Below, piece by piece: positions 1-6,816 of a DNA stretch of 10,508 nt. The DNA is from Bordetella parapertussis. GTDB taxonomy: Bacteria > Pseudomonadota > Gammaproteobacteria > Burkholderiales > Burkholderiaceae. Made by a program: the position numbers and the translations under genes. The DNA lies in the NCBI GenBank assembly GCA_945901665.1, contig CAMDLJ010000061.1, forward strand, positions 1 through 10,508, given 5' to 3'. A model generated the notes under the pieces. It saw only the letters and a program-made list of their open reading frames with translations. It did not search any database and was not told the DNA's origin. Numbering within the stretch: position 1 is the stretch's first letter; each line of letters begins with the position of its first letter.

Positions 1-950
1 AGCACGGCGGGGCTGTCCAGCGCCGACTTGAGGCACACCAAGCGGTAGTGCTCTTGGGCCAGTGGCACAAAACCCAGCCCCCGCTGTTGCGCGGCCCAGG
101 CCAGGCCCAGGCCCACATCGGCTTGGCCCGCAGCCACCGTGGCGGCCACAGCGCTGTGCGAGGGCTCTTCAAACGGCAAGCTGTTCAGTTGCGGCACCGA
201 CAGGCCTTGCTCGGCCAGCAACTCTTGCAGCAACACCTCGGTGCCCGTGCCTTGTGCACGGCGGGCAAAGCGGGCTTGGGTGTGGACCGCATCGCTCAAG
301 TGGTGCAGTTGCATCGGGTTGCCGGGTGCCACCATCAAGCCCATTTGGCGTTGGGCAAAGCCCATCACCTTGTGCAAACCCGGTTGCAACAGTGGCCGGT
401 AATGCGCGGCGGTGATGCCCCCGCTTTCGGGCTGATCGCGGGTGTGAAAGCCGGCCATCACGCAGCGGCCTTCGTTCAAGGCGCGGATGGCGTCCACACT
501 GCCGCAAAAGCGCACATCCAGGTGCAGGCCTTGGGCAGCGCTGAGGTCTTGCAAGCGGGTCAGCGCGTGGTCGTGGCTGGCGTACAGGGTGAGAACATGG
601 GCTTGCGGGTCAAAGGCCACGGCAAAGCTGCGCTCCAACTCGGCGCGCAAGGCCTGGATCTGGGGCGATAAACGCGCCTGGGCTTGGTGTTCTGCCCACA
701 TGAGTTTGGTGCCAAACGGGCTCAATCGGGCCGATTGGCCTTTTTCCCACACGATCAACTCTTGCCCGAGCTCTTGCTCCCAACGCTTGAGTTCGCCCCA
801 GACGTGGCGGTAGGACAGCCCCAAGGCGCGGGCAGCGGCGCTGATCGAGCCGTGCTCGGCCACGGCTTGCAGCAAGTCCATCAGGGGATGCGCCACCCGC
901 TCGCTGCGCGCCAGGCGCGACAAGGTGTATTGCAGGTGGACGCTATGCAC
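1..950 (-). CDS. ModE-type HTH regulator with substrate-binding-protein-like sensor domain (3' end outside window)
   Basis: Probable transcriptional regulator of the divergent tungstate transporter. The 316 visible codons encode a LysR/ModE-like winged helix at residues 22-80 (GSISAAARALGLSYRHVWGE is the typical turn and recognition helix). From about residue 118 a periplasmic-binding-protein-like domain follows, of the kind fused to ModE_N heads (PF12727 type), including ARRAQGTGTEVLLQELL near 229-245. There is no signal peptide, so it acts in the cytoplasm. The start is GTG at 948-950. An in-frame TGA lies 9 nt upstream, and the nearby ATG at 957-959 (minus strand) is in another frame and hits a stop at once. 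I see no convincing Shine-Dalgarno site. The C-terminus lies beyond base 1. Inference: the sensor domain binds oxyanion (tungstate or molybdate) and controls tupBCA and perhaps itself. I am sure of the domain architecture and fairly sure of the target. Confidence 0.85.
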   Translation of the reverse strand, partial: MHSVHLQYTLSRLARSERVAHPLMDLLQAVAEHGSISAAARALGLSYRHVWGELKRWEQELGQELIVWEKGQSARLSPFGTKLMWAEHQAQARLSPQIQALRAELERSFAVAFDPQAHVLTLYASHDHALTRLQDLSAAQGLHLDVRFCGSVDAIRALNEGRCVMAGFHTRDQPESGGITAAHYRPLLQPGLHKVMGFAQRQMGLMVAPGNPMQLHHLSDAVHTQARFARRAQGTGTEVLLQELLAEQGLSVPQLNSLPFEEPSHSAVAATVAAGQADVGLGLAWAAQQRGLGFVPLAQEHYRLVCLKSALDSPAV

Positions 951-966
951 GGCGGTTCATATGGCG
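941..966. promoter_or_regulatory. Candidate regulator operator: imperfect ModE-like dyad
   Basis: Half-sites CGCTAT (941-946) and ATGGCG (961-966) form an inverted repeat with one mismatch and a 14-nt spacer. ModE operators in enterobacteria also have CGNTAT-type outer arms around an A/T-rich spacer, but this spacer is G/C-rich. The site covers the regulator's GTG start and ends 36 nt before tupB. That position would suit a regulator controlling both divergent units. It is weak on sequence alone. Confidence 0.3.
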
Positions 967-1002
967 AGGTTATTCACAGCTGCCTAGGATAGCGCCCTTG
1001 CC

Positions 1003-1719
1003 ATGAACAGCCTGACCCAAGCCATTGACATGGCCTTCCAACTGCTGATCAGCGCCGACCCGGTCTTGATCTCGGTGGTTTTGCGCTCGCTGGCGGTGAG
1101 CTTGTCGGCCTGCGCTTTGGCCTGCGCCATCGGTTTGCCCTTGGGGGCATGGTTGGGCGTGGCGCGTTTTCGGGGTCAAGCGGGCGTGCTGGCTTTGCTC
1201 AACACCGCCTTGGCCTTGCCCTCGGTGGTGGTGGGCTTGTTGTTGTACCTGCTGCTGTCGCGCTCGGGGCCGCTGGGCTTTTTGGGTTGGCTGTTCAGCT
1301 TTCAGGCCATGGTGCTGGCGCAAACGGTGTTGGTGCTGCCCGTGGCCATGGCCTTGACGCGCCAAGTGGTGCATGACGCCGAGCGCGATCATGGCGAGCA
1401 ATTGCAGTCGCTGGGGGCATCCCCTAGGGTGCGCAGTTTCATTTTGGCGTGGGATGAGCGCTGGGCCTTGCTCACCGTGGTGATTGCCGCTTTCAGCCGC
1501 GCCATTGCCGAGGTGGGTGCGGTGATGGTGGTGGGCGGCAACATCGACGGCTTCACCCGGGTGATGACCACCGCCATCGCCTTGGAAACCAGCAAGGGCG
1601 ACTTGCCCTTGGCCTTGGCCCTGGGCATGGTGTTGTTGGCCGTCGTTTTGTTGTTGCACAGCGCCATGGCTTTGTTGCGCCGTGGCAGCGGGCGCTCCAG
1701 CGCCTTGGGGTTGGCATGA
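1003..1719 (+). CDS. tupB: Tungstate ABC transporter permease TupB
   Basis: Inner-membrane permease that moves tungstate delivered by TupA, powered by TupC. At 238 aa it is normal family length. It is strongly hydrophobic, with about five or six membrane segments (roughly residues 20-50, 60-86, 98-120, 155-178 and 200-226). The cytoplasmic EAA-like loop that docks on the ATPase is at 131-144 (GEQLQSLGAS), followed by the typical FSRAIAEVGAVMVVGGN at 164-180. This pattern is shared by TupB and other molybdate/tungstate-type permeases. Tungstate is favoured over molybdate because the partner binding protein is TupA-like. ATG 1003 is used; an in-frame ATG at 1030 would shorten the leader by nine residues. 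The only Shine-Dalgarno candidate, AGGAT near 986, is rather distant. It is the first gene of the operon, and its stop overlaps tupC by 4 nt (ATGA). Confidence 0.9.
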   Translation: MNSLTQAIDMAFQLLISADPVLISVVLRSLAVSLSACALACAIGLPLGAWLGVARFRGQAGVLALLNTALALPSVVVGLLLYLLLSRSGPLGFLGWLFSFQAMVLAQTVLVLPVAMALTRQVVHDAERDHGEQLQSLGASPRVRSFILAWDERWALLTVVIAAFSRAIAEVGAVMVVGGNIDGFTRVMTTAIALETSKGDLPLALALGMVLLAVVLLLHSAMALLRRGSGRSSALGLA

Positions 1720-2501
1720 ACACCTTGTTGCGCTTGCACCAAGTCGGTTGCTTGCTCGGTGGGCACTGGGCGTTGCGTGGTGTGGATTTGCACATGGCGC
1801 ACGGTGAGCGCATTGCGCTGGTGGGAGCCAACGGCAGTGGCAAAAGCACTTTGCTGCGTTTGTGCCATGGCTTGTTGGCTGCTCAAGAAGGCGCGTGTTG
1901 GCGCGACCCCCATGCCGCGCAGGCGATGGTGTTTCAGCGCCCACACATGCTGCGCATGCCGGTGCGCGCCCATGTGGCCTTGGGGCCGTGGCTGGCCGGG
2001 CGGCGCTGGCGCGAGGCTTGTGCCTTGGTCGAGCAGGCTTTGCAGCAGGTGGGCATGCAAGAGGCCGCCAAGCAATGGGCCAGCACCTTGTCGGGGGGGC
2101 AACAGCAGCGCGTGGCTTTGGCGCGGGCCTGGGCCTTGCAGCCGCGTTTGCTGCTGCTGGACGAACCCACGGCCAGCCTGGACCCCAGCGCCAAGCGCGA
2201 TGTGGAGCAGCTGTGGACCCAATTTCTCAGCGACGCGGGCCAGCCCATGCAAGGACAAGCTCTGGCATCAGCGTCGTACCACCCATCAACGCCAGACCAT
2301 CCCGGCCAGGCCGCTGACGCGGCGGTGAGTTGTTTGTTCAGCAGCCACAACTTGGGACAGGTCAAGCGCTTGGCCAGCCGGGTGATTTACCTCGAGCGCG
2401 GTCGCATCTTGGCCGACTTGCCGGTGGGCGAATTTTTTGACAGCGATTTGTCGCAAACCCATCCGCAAGCGGATTTGTTTTTAAAAGGGGAACTGAGATG
2501 A
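1716..2501 (+). CDS. tupC: Tungstate ABC transporter ATP-binding protein TupC
   Basis: Cytoplasmic ATPase that drives tungstate import. All nucleotide-binding motifs are present: Walker A GANGSGKST at 37-45, Q-loop Q74, signature LSGGQ at 125-129, Walker B LLLLDEP at 145-151, D-loop SLD at 154-156 and H-loop H211 in FSSHNLGQVKRLASRV. At 261 aa it is slightly longer than usual. The extra length seems to be a segment rich in A, S, P, Q and H at about 174-202, between the D-loop region and the H-loop, where relatives as I recall them have only a short link. There is no TOBE domain, which fits TupC rather than ModC. The ATG overlaps the tupB stop, and the TGA overlaps the tupA start, so the three are probably translationally coupled. 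Confidence 0.9.
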   Translation: MNTLLRLHQVGCLLGGHWALRGVDLHMAHGERIALVGANGSGKSTLLRLCHGLLAAQEGACWRDPHAAQAMVFQRPHMLRMPVRAHVALGPWLAGRRWREACALVEQALQQVGMQEAAKQWASTLSGGQQQRVALARAWALQPRLLLLDEPTASLDPSAKRDVEQLWTQFLSDAGQPMQGQALASASYHPSTPDHPGQAADAAVSCLFSSHNLGQVKRLASRVIYLERGRILADLPVGEFFDSDLSQTHPQADLFLKGELR

Positions 2502-3331
2502 ATGTCCATTTTTATGCTGGCGTTGTGGGCCGCGTTTTGCCTGGTGCTTTGCTGGGCTTGTGCCTGGCGCTGAGCCAGGCGGTGGCCTGGGCGCAAACCA
2601 CCTTGGTCATGGCTTCCACCACGTCGACCGAACAATCGGGTTTGTTCGGTCATTTGCTGCCGGCCTTCAAGGCCGCGACCGGCTTGGACGTGAAAGTGGT
2701 GGCCCTGGGCACCGGCCAAGCCCTGGACATGGGTCGGCGCGGCGACGCCGATGTGCTGTTTGTGCACGACCCGGTGGCCGAAGAAAAGCTGGTGGCCGAT
2801 GGTTTTGGCCTGCAACGCTGGCCCGTGATGTACAACGATTTTGTGTTGATTGGCCCTGGCAACGACCCGGCACAGGTGCGCGGCAAAGACATTGCGCAGG
2901 CCTTGCAAAAGGTCGCCCAAAGCCAAGCAGCGTTTGTGTCACGCGGCGACAAAAGCGGCACCCATGCGGCCGAGTTGCGCTATTGGGCCATGGCGGGCAC
3001 CAGCAACACGGGCGCGGGTTACAAGGCCTGCGGTTGCGGCATGGGGCCGGCGCTGAACATGGCGGCCTCCATGGGCGCTTATGTATTGGCCGATCGGGGC
3101 ACCTGGTTGAGTTTTAAAAACCGCGCCGATCTGGCCGTGTTGGTGCAAGGCGATGAGCGCTTGTTCAACCCCTATGGGGTGATCGCGGTCAACCCGGCCA
3201 AGCACCCGCATGTCAAGGTCAAAGAAGCGCAGCGCTTCATCGATTGGGTCACGTCACCGGCCGGCCAAGCGAACATCGCGGCCTACAAAATTGGCGGTGA
3301 GCAACTGTTTTTCCCCAGCGCCAAACGCTGA
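2498..3331 (+). CDS. tupA: Tungstate-binding periplasmic protein TupA
   Basis: Periplasmic receptor that captures tungstate for TupBC. It is 277 aa with a signal peptide whose likely cleavage is after AWA (residue 32). The mature start has the oxyanion-binding motif TTST at 41-44 (MASTTSTEQSGLF). Further TupA hallmarks are GTGQALDMGRRGDADVLFVH around 72-91, YNDFVLIGPGNDPA, SRGDKSGTH at 148-156, CGCGMGPALN, YVLADRGTWLSF and NPYGVIAVNP at 224-233. This separates it from ModA and PstS. The ATG overlaps the tupC TGA (ATGA), with a good Shine-Dalgarno AGGGGA at 2486-2491. The gene comes last, unlike the binding-protein-first order usual for tupABC. Downstream it faces crcB across 12 bp. Family assignment is firm; preference for tungstate over molybdate is inferred from family. 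Confidence 0.92.
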   Translation: MNVHFYAGVVGRVLPGALLGLCLALSQAVAWAQTTLVMASTTSTEQSGLFGHLLPAFKAATGLDVKVVALGTGQALDMGRRGDADVLFVHDPVAEEKLVADGFGLQRWPVMYNDFVLIGPGNDPAQVRGKDIAQALQKVAQSQAAFVSRGDKSGTHAAELRYWAMAGTSNTGAGYKACGCGMGPALNMAASMGAYVLADRGTWLSFKNRADLAVLVQGDERLFNPYGVIAVNPAKHPHVKVKEAQRFIDWVTSPAGQANIAAYKIGGEQLFFPSAKR

Positions 3332-3339
3332 ATGACGGG

Positions 3340-3372
3340 CGTTTCAAGCGCGGGCGACCCAGGCTTGAAACG
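3340..3372. terminator. Inverted repeat between convergent tupA and crcB, possible bidirectional terminator
   Basis: CGTTTCAAGC (3340-3349) pairs perfectly with GCTTGAAACG (3363-3372), giving a 10-bp stem and a 13-nt loop. It begins 9 nt after the tupA stop and covers the crcB stop, so it also encodes the last CrcB residues. Position suits a shared terminator. Neither side has a clear T-run, so intrinsic termination would be weak, and it could instead block 3' exonucleases. Confidence 0.45.
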
Positions 3373-3727
3373 ACCAGATGCCTGCCACCGTCAAAGCCAG
3401 CGAGCCCAACAAATGCATGGCCGCTGTGCCCAGGGCCATGGCGTAGCGCGATTGCATCAGCATGGCCACCACTTCGGCTGAAAAGCTCGAAAAGGTGGTC
3501 AGCGCCCCCAAAAAACCCGTCACCAGTGTCAAGCGCCAGGCTGGGTCGAGTTCGGGCAGGTGCTCGAACAAGGCCACGCACACGCCGATCAAATAGCCGC
3601 CGATCAGGTTGGCGGCCAAGGTGCCCCAGGGGATGGTGGCACCAGGGTTGAGCCACAGGCCCAATTGCCAGCGTGCCAAGGCGCCCACGCAAGCACCCAG
3701 GCAAATGGCCAGCACCGCCGGGATCAT
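3344..3727 (-). CDS. crcB: Fluoride ion channel/exporter CrcB (Fluc)
   Basis: Small inner-membrane channel that lets toxic fluoride leave the cell; family members work as dual-topology dimers. The 127-aa product is standard length with four predicted membrane helices. Hallmarks are GACVGALARW (11-20), GTLAANLIGGYLIG (35-48, with the conserved N40) and GFLGALTTFSSFS (71-83), the central motif that binds the structural sodium ion and holds fluoride-lining residues. The start is ATG 3725-3727. A longer in-frame reading to 3811 would add 28 polar residues from inside dctM and is rejected because MIPAVLAICLGA is the normal family start. The ATG overlaps the dctM TGA (ATGA), so it is read as the last gene of the TRAP operon. 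No fluoride riboswitch precedes it, which is unusual for crcB but expected for an internal gene. Confidence 0.93.
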   Translation of the reverse strand: MIPAVLAICLGACVGALARWQLGLWLNPGATIPWGTLAANLIGGYLIGVCVALFEHLPELDPAWRLTLVTGFLGALTTFSSFSAEVVAMLMQSRYAMALGTAAMHLLGSLALTVAGIWSFQAWVARA

Positions 3728-5034
3728 TTGTTTTCGCCCATCACCAGGTCGGGCAAGAAAGTCACGATGCTGGGAAACAAGGTGACCAGCACAATGCACA
3801 CCACCAAGCACAAAAAGAAGGGGATGGCGGCGCGGGCAATGGTGTTGCTGTCTTTGCCGGTCATGTTTTGCAACACAAACAAGTTAAAGCCCACGGGCGG
3901 CGTGACCTCGGCGATTTCGACCAACAGCACAATGAAGATGCCAAACCAGATCAAATCAAAACCGGCTTTTTGGATCATGGGCAGCACCACAGCGCTGGTC
4001 AGCACAATCATGCTGATGCCGTCCAAGGCGGTGCCCAAAATCAAATAGATGACGGTGAGCACCGCGATCAAGGCCAAGGGGGAGAGTTGCATGGCATTGA
4101 CCCACTCGGCCAATTCGCGCGGAATGCCGGTGAAGGCCATGGTCTTGGTTAAAAATGCGGCCCCGGCCAAGATGAACATGATCATGCAACTTGACCTGGC
4201 CGTGCCCATCAAGCCTTCTTTGAAGTTGGCCCAGGTCAGGCTGCGGCTCCATGCGGCCAAGGCCAATGCGCCCACCACCCCGTATGCGGCGCATTCGGTG
4301 GCGGTGGCGTAGCCAGCGATCAGCACCCAACATATAAAGACGATCAACGCGCCGCAGGGTATGAGGTTGCCCGAGAGGCGAATTTTTTCCATCAAGGTGG
4401 TGGGCGGGTCGGCCGGTGGCACTTTGTCGGGGTGGCGCCAACTCCACCAAGCGATGTAGCCACTGAACAAGGCCATCAACAACAAGCCCGGTGCAAAGCC
4501 CGCCAGAAAAATGCGGATGATGGACGCATCGGCGGCCACCGCATACACCACCATGGTGATCGAGGGCGGGATCAAAATGCCCAGCGTGCCAGCGGTGGCC
4601 AAGGCGCCCAGGGCCAGCTTTTCGTCGTAACCGCGGCGCATCAACTCGGGCAAAGCCACTTTGCTGATGGTCGCGCAGGTGGCGGCCGATGAGCCAGAGA
4701 CAGAGCCAAAAATACCGCAGCCCAAAATGGTGGTGTGCATCAGCCGCCCGGGCACACGGTTGAGCCAGGGGCGCAGGCCTTCGAACATTTCTTCGCTGAG
4801 CTTGGTGCGAAACAAAATTTCGCCCATCCAAATGAACAAGGGCAGGGCGGCCAGCTCCCAGCTGGCATTGCTTTCCCAAAATGCAGAGAACAAGTTTTTA
4901 CCCGGTTGGGTGCTGGTGAAAAACGCTTGCCCGACCCAACCGCAAATGGCCAAGGTCATGGCGATCCACACGCCGCCGCTGAGCAGCAGCAACATGATGA
5001 ACAGCAGCAAGCCGCCAATGAGCAAGATGTCCAC
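3724..5034 (-). CDS. dctM: TRAP transporter large permease subunit DctM
   Basis: Large membrane subunit of a tripartite ATP-independent periplasmic transporter, which couples ion (usually Na+) gradients to uptake of an organic acid bound by DctP. At 436 aa it is normal length, with about a dozen hydrophobic segments. DctM signatures include LPLFIWMGEILF (64-75), SVSGSSAATCATISKVALPEL (111-131; helical-hairpin region) and GTLGILIPPSI (149-159). The start is GTG at 5032-5034, two bases after the dctQ stop, with GAGG about nine bases upstream. It ends MGENK and overlaps the crcB start. Substrate is not predictable from this subunit. Confidence 0.93.
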   Translation of the reverse strand: MDILLIGGLLLFIMLLLLSGGVWIAMTLAICGWVGQAFFTSTQPGKNLFSAFWESNASWELAALPLFIWMGEILFRTKLSEEMFEGLRPWLNRVPGRLMHTTILGCGIFGSVSGSSAATCATISKVALPELMRRGYDEKLALGALATAGTLGILIPPSITMVVYAVAADASIIRIFLAGFAPGLLLMALFSGYIAWWSWRHPDKVPPADPPTTLMEKIRLSGNLIPCGALIVFICWVLIAGYATATECAAYGVVGALALAAWSRSLTWANFKEGLMGTARSSCMIMFILAGAAFLTKTMAFTGIPRELAEWVNAMQLSPLALIAVLTVIYLILGTALDGISMIVLTSAVVLPMIQKAGFDLIWFGIFIVLLVEIAEVTPPVGFNLFVLQNMTGKDSNTIARAAIPFFLCLVVCIVLVTLFPSIVTFLPDLVMGENK

Positions 5035-5036
5035 GC

Positions 5037-5573
5037 TCAGACCTCGGCGGAGAAGTCACCGCGCGCATGGCGCTCTTTCACCTCGCGCACATAGGTGGGC
5101 TCTGCGCCTCGCCACACCAGCAGCCATTCGTCGAGCAAGGCCACCCACAACAACACCGAGCCCACAGCAAAGCTCAGTTGCGGAATCCACAGCGGCATGG
5201 GCAGCATGCCTTGGGCGATGTCGTTGAACACCCAGCTTTCATGGGTGAACAAGCAGGCCGACCAAGCCAGGTAACCCGTGGCCACCAAACCCACGCTCAA
5301 AGCGGTGATTTCCATGCGCCGGCGTTGGCTGGGTGCGACGTGATCGAGCAGCAAAGTCACGCGCACAAAGTCGCCATGCTTGAAGGCGTGGGCCATGGTC
5401 AAAAACGCCGCAGCGGCGCAACACCAGGCCACCACGTCGTTGACCGCCCCTGTGCGCACACCCATCTCGCGCAACAGGCTTTGGCCCACCATCAAGACGG
5501 CAATCACCAGGATGAAAAAGGCGCCCAAGGCGCCTGCGGCCAGGTACAGGCGATCCAGCCCGCGGCGCCACAT
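5037..5573 (-). CDS. dctQ: TRAP transporter small permease subunit DctQ
   Basis: Small membrane subunit that pairs with DctM. At 178 aa it has four predicted helices (about 10-32, 44-62, 88-109 and 129-150) and the family's central loop motif HGDFVRVTLLLDH (66-78). The C-terminal tail after W153 is charged and cytoplasmic or interfacial. The ATG follows the dctP TAA with no gap (TAAATG), and its own stop lies two bases before the dctM GTG. DctQ proteins diverge strongly, so the assignment rests on topology, motif and context together; these agree. Confidence 0.9.
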   Translation of the reverse strand: MWRRGLDRLYLAAGALGAFFILVIAVLMVGQSLLREMGVRTGAVNDVVAWCCAAAAFLTMAHAFKHGDFVRVTLLLDHVAPSQRRRMEITALSVGLVATGYLAWSACLFTHESWVFNDIAQGMLPMPLWIPQLSFAVGSVLLWVALLDEWLLVWRGAEPTYVREVKERHARGDFSAEV

Positions 5574-6572
5574 TTACTTTTTCGCCGGGGCGGCTTTGGG
5601 GGCGGATTTCAAATAAGCGGCCACCATGGCCTCGCCGTCGGGCCCAGCGCGCTTTTGCCAGTCGCTCAGCATGATGGCGCCCACTTGCTTCAAGTCACCC
5701 ATCAGCTTGGGAGATGGGGTCATGATCTTCATGCCCTTTTCGGTCAAGGCCTTTTTGTACCAATCGTTCTTTTCCTCGCTCACCTTCCAGCCACGGACCT
5801 CGGCGTCGGCGGCGGCTTTGGTCAGTGCAGCCTGGGTGGCGGCGTCCAAGGCGTCAAACGCTTTGCGATTGACGATGATGGCGTTTTTGGGCAACCAAGC
5901 CTGGGTGTCGTAGAAGAATTTGATGCTCTCGTAGGTTTTGGTGTCGTAGCCAGTGGAGCCCGAGCTCATATAGCTCTCGACCACCCCAGTGGCCAAGGCT
6001 TGCGACAACTCTGCGGCTTGGATGGTGACAGGCTGCGCGCCAATCAGCTCGGCGATCTTGCCGGTGGCGGGGCTGTAGGCGCGCCATTTGAGGCCGCGCA
6101 TATCGGCCACCGAGGAAATTTCTTTTTTCACATAAATGCCTTGCGGCGGCCAGGCCACGGCGTAGAGCAGTTTCATGCCCTGGGCGGCCAGTAATTTGTC
6201 GGTGAAGGGTTTTTGTGCATCCGACAGCCGCTTGGACTCGGCATAGCTGGTGGCCAAAAACGGGATGCCATCGGCCCCGTACATGGGGTTTTCATTTTCA
6301 AAGTTGACCAGCAGCACCTCGCCAATTTGGGCTTGGCCGCCTTGCACGGCGCGCTTGATCTCGTTGGCCTTGAACAGCGAGGCATTGGCGTGCACCGTGA
6401 TTTTGAGCTTGCCGCCGGTGGCTTTGTCGACATCGTTGGCAAACTGAACCAGGTTTTCGGTGTGGAAATTGGTGGCCGGGTAGGCGGCAGGCAAGTCCCA
6501 TTTGGTTTGGGCCATCAGGGTCGAGGACATGGCCAAGGTGAGGGCGGTTGAGACCAGCAGTCGGGTGTTCAT
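5574..6572 (-). CDS. dctP: TRAP transporter periplasmic substrate-binding protein DctP
   Basis: Periplasmic receptor of the TRAP system and first gene of its operon. It is 332 aa from ATG 6570-6572, preceded by a good Shine-Dalgarno site (AGGAG, 6579-6583 minus strand). A TTG one codon upstream is less likely as the start. The signal peptide probably ends after LMA (residue 21). The mature protein opens KWDLPAAYPATNFHTENL, typical of DctP. It contains MRGLKWRAYSP (158-168), where R164 corresponds to the arginine that salt-bridges the substrate carboxylate in characterised family members. GAQPVTIQAAELSQALATG (178-196) is also standard. The ligand is therefore probably a carboxylate; which one cannot be told. 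The C-terminus has a short A/P/K-rich tail. Confidence 0.92.
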   Translation of the reverse strand: MNTRLLVSTALTLAMSSTLMAQTKWDLPAAYPATNFHTENLVQFANDVDKATGGKLKITVHANASLFKANEIKRAVQGGQAQIGEVLLVNFENENPMYGADGIPFLATSYAESKRLSDAQKPFTDKLLAAQGMKLLYAVAWPPQGIYVKKEISSVADMRGLKWRAYSPATGKIAELIGAQPVTIQAAELSQALATGVVESYMSSGSTGYDTKTYESIKFFYDTQAWLPKNAIIVNRKAFDALDAATQAALTKAAADAEVRGWKVSEEKNDWYKKALTEKGMKIMTPSPKLMGDLKQVGAIMLSDWQKRAGPDGEAMVAAYLKSAPKAAPAKK

Positions 6573-6816
6573 CAAGGGCTCCTAGGGGTGTGGTGTGAGG
6601 CTTAACTGTAACCGCTGCGACACATGCGGCCCGGGGCCTACGGGGTGGCACATCCGGGCAAGGTTTGGCGCCAGTCGCTGGGGCGTCAATCCATCACAGG
6701 GGACCTGGTTTGTGACCAATTGTGAAACAGTACACTCATGTACGTTGATGTGCCCATTCGCGGATTCGCGAAAGGCGGTACGTTCATGAACCCCTTTATG
6801 CAGGTAAGCTTGCTCT
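6573..6816. promoter_or_regulatory. Divergent intergenic region between dctP and the sulfatase operon
   Basis: This 244-bp non-coding stretch should carry promoters for both operons. I could not fix a convincing -35/-10 pair on either strand. It holds the dctP Shine-Dalgarno site on the minus strand, a GC dyad GGCCC-G-GGGCC (6628-6638), TCACA (6694-6698) facing TGTGA (6711-6715) across 12 nt, and TTGTGA repeated directly at 6710 and 6720, about one helical turn apart. Three dyads closer to the sulfatase are listed separately. AGGTAA (6802-6807) is the probable ribosome-binding site for the sulfatase. No small gene or structured RNA was recognised. Confidence 0.6.
6730..6791. repeat. Cluster of three short inverted repeats upstream of the sulfatase
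   Basis: There are three dyads in 62 bp: GTACA-ctca-TGTAC (6730-6743), TTCGCG-gatt-CGCGAA (6757-6772) and the perfect 10-bp palindrome GTTCATGAAC (6782-6791). Their centres are 28 and 22 bp apart, and the last ends 25 bp before the sulfatase ATG. The three sequences differ, so they are not copies of one operator. They could bind different regulators or form 5'-leader hairpins. Confidence 0.4.

Noticed and set aside
970..1944. Long minus-strand open frame (324 codons) opposite tupB and tupC
   Set aside because: Antisense to two clear genes; its product is low-complexity, rich in Q, H, G and A, with no family resemblance. It reflects high GC content.
2498..3331. Binding protein as ModA (molybdate) or PstS (phosphate)
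   Set aside because: The TTST start, GTGQALD, GDADVLFVHDP and CGCGMGP motifs together are TupA-like, and the ATPase lacks a ModC TOBE domain.
3728..3800. Fluoride riboswitch before crcB
   Set aside because: The upstream sequence is dctM coding DNA; no riboswitch-like element was recognised there or before dctP.
3728..3811. N-terminal extension of CrcB
   Set aside because: Adds 28 polar residues lying inside dctM; the family normally starts at MIPAVLAICLGA, matching the ATG in the ATGA overlap.
5067..6194. Plus-strand open frame of 375 codons opposite dctQ and dctP
   Set aside because: Histidine- and glutamine-rich shadow of two well-recognised TRAP genes.
6573..6575. TTG start for dctP one codon upstream
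   Set aside because: The adjacent ATG has better Shine-Dalgarno spacing and gives a normal signal peptide.
6694..6725. CRP-type binding site from TCACA/TGTGA arms
   Set aside because: The arms are in TCACA...TGTGA order with a 12-nt spacer, or directly repeated, not the TGTGA-N6-TCACA layout of CRP sites.
6786..6816. Upstream ATG at 6786 as sulfatase start
   Set aside because: It is in a different frame from the sulfatase; ATG 6817 has its own ribosome-binding site.
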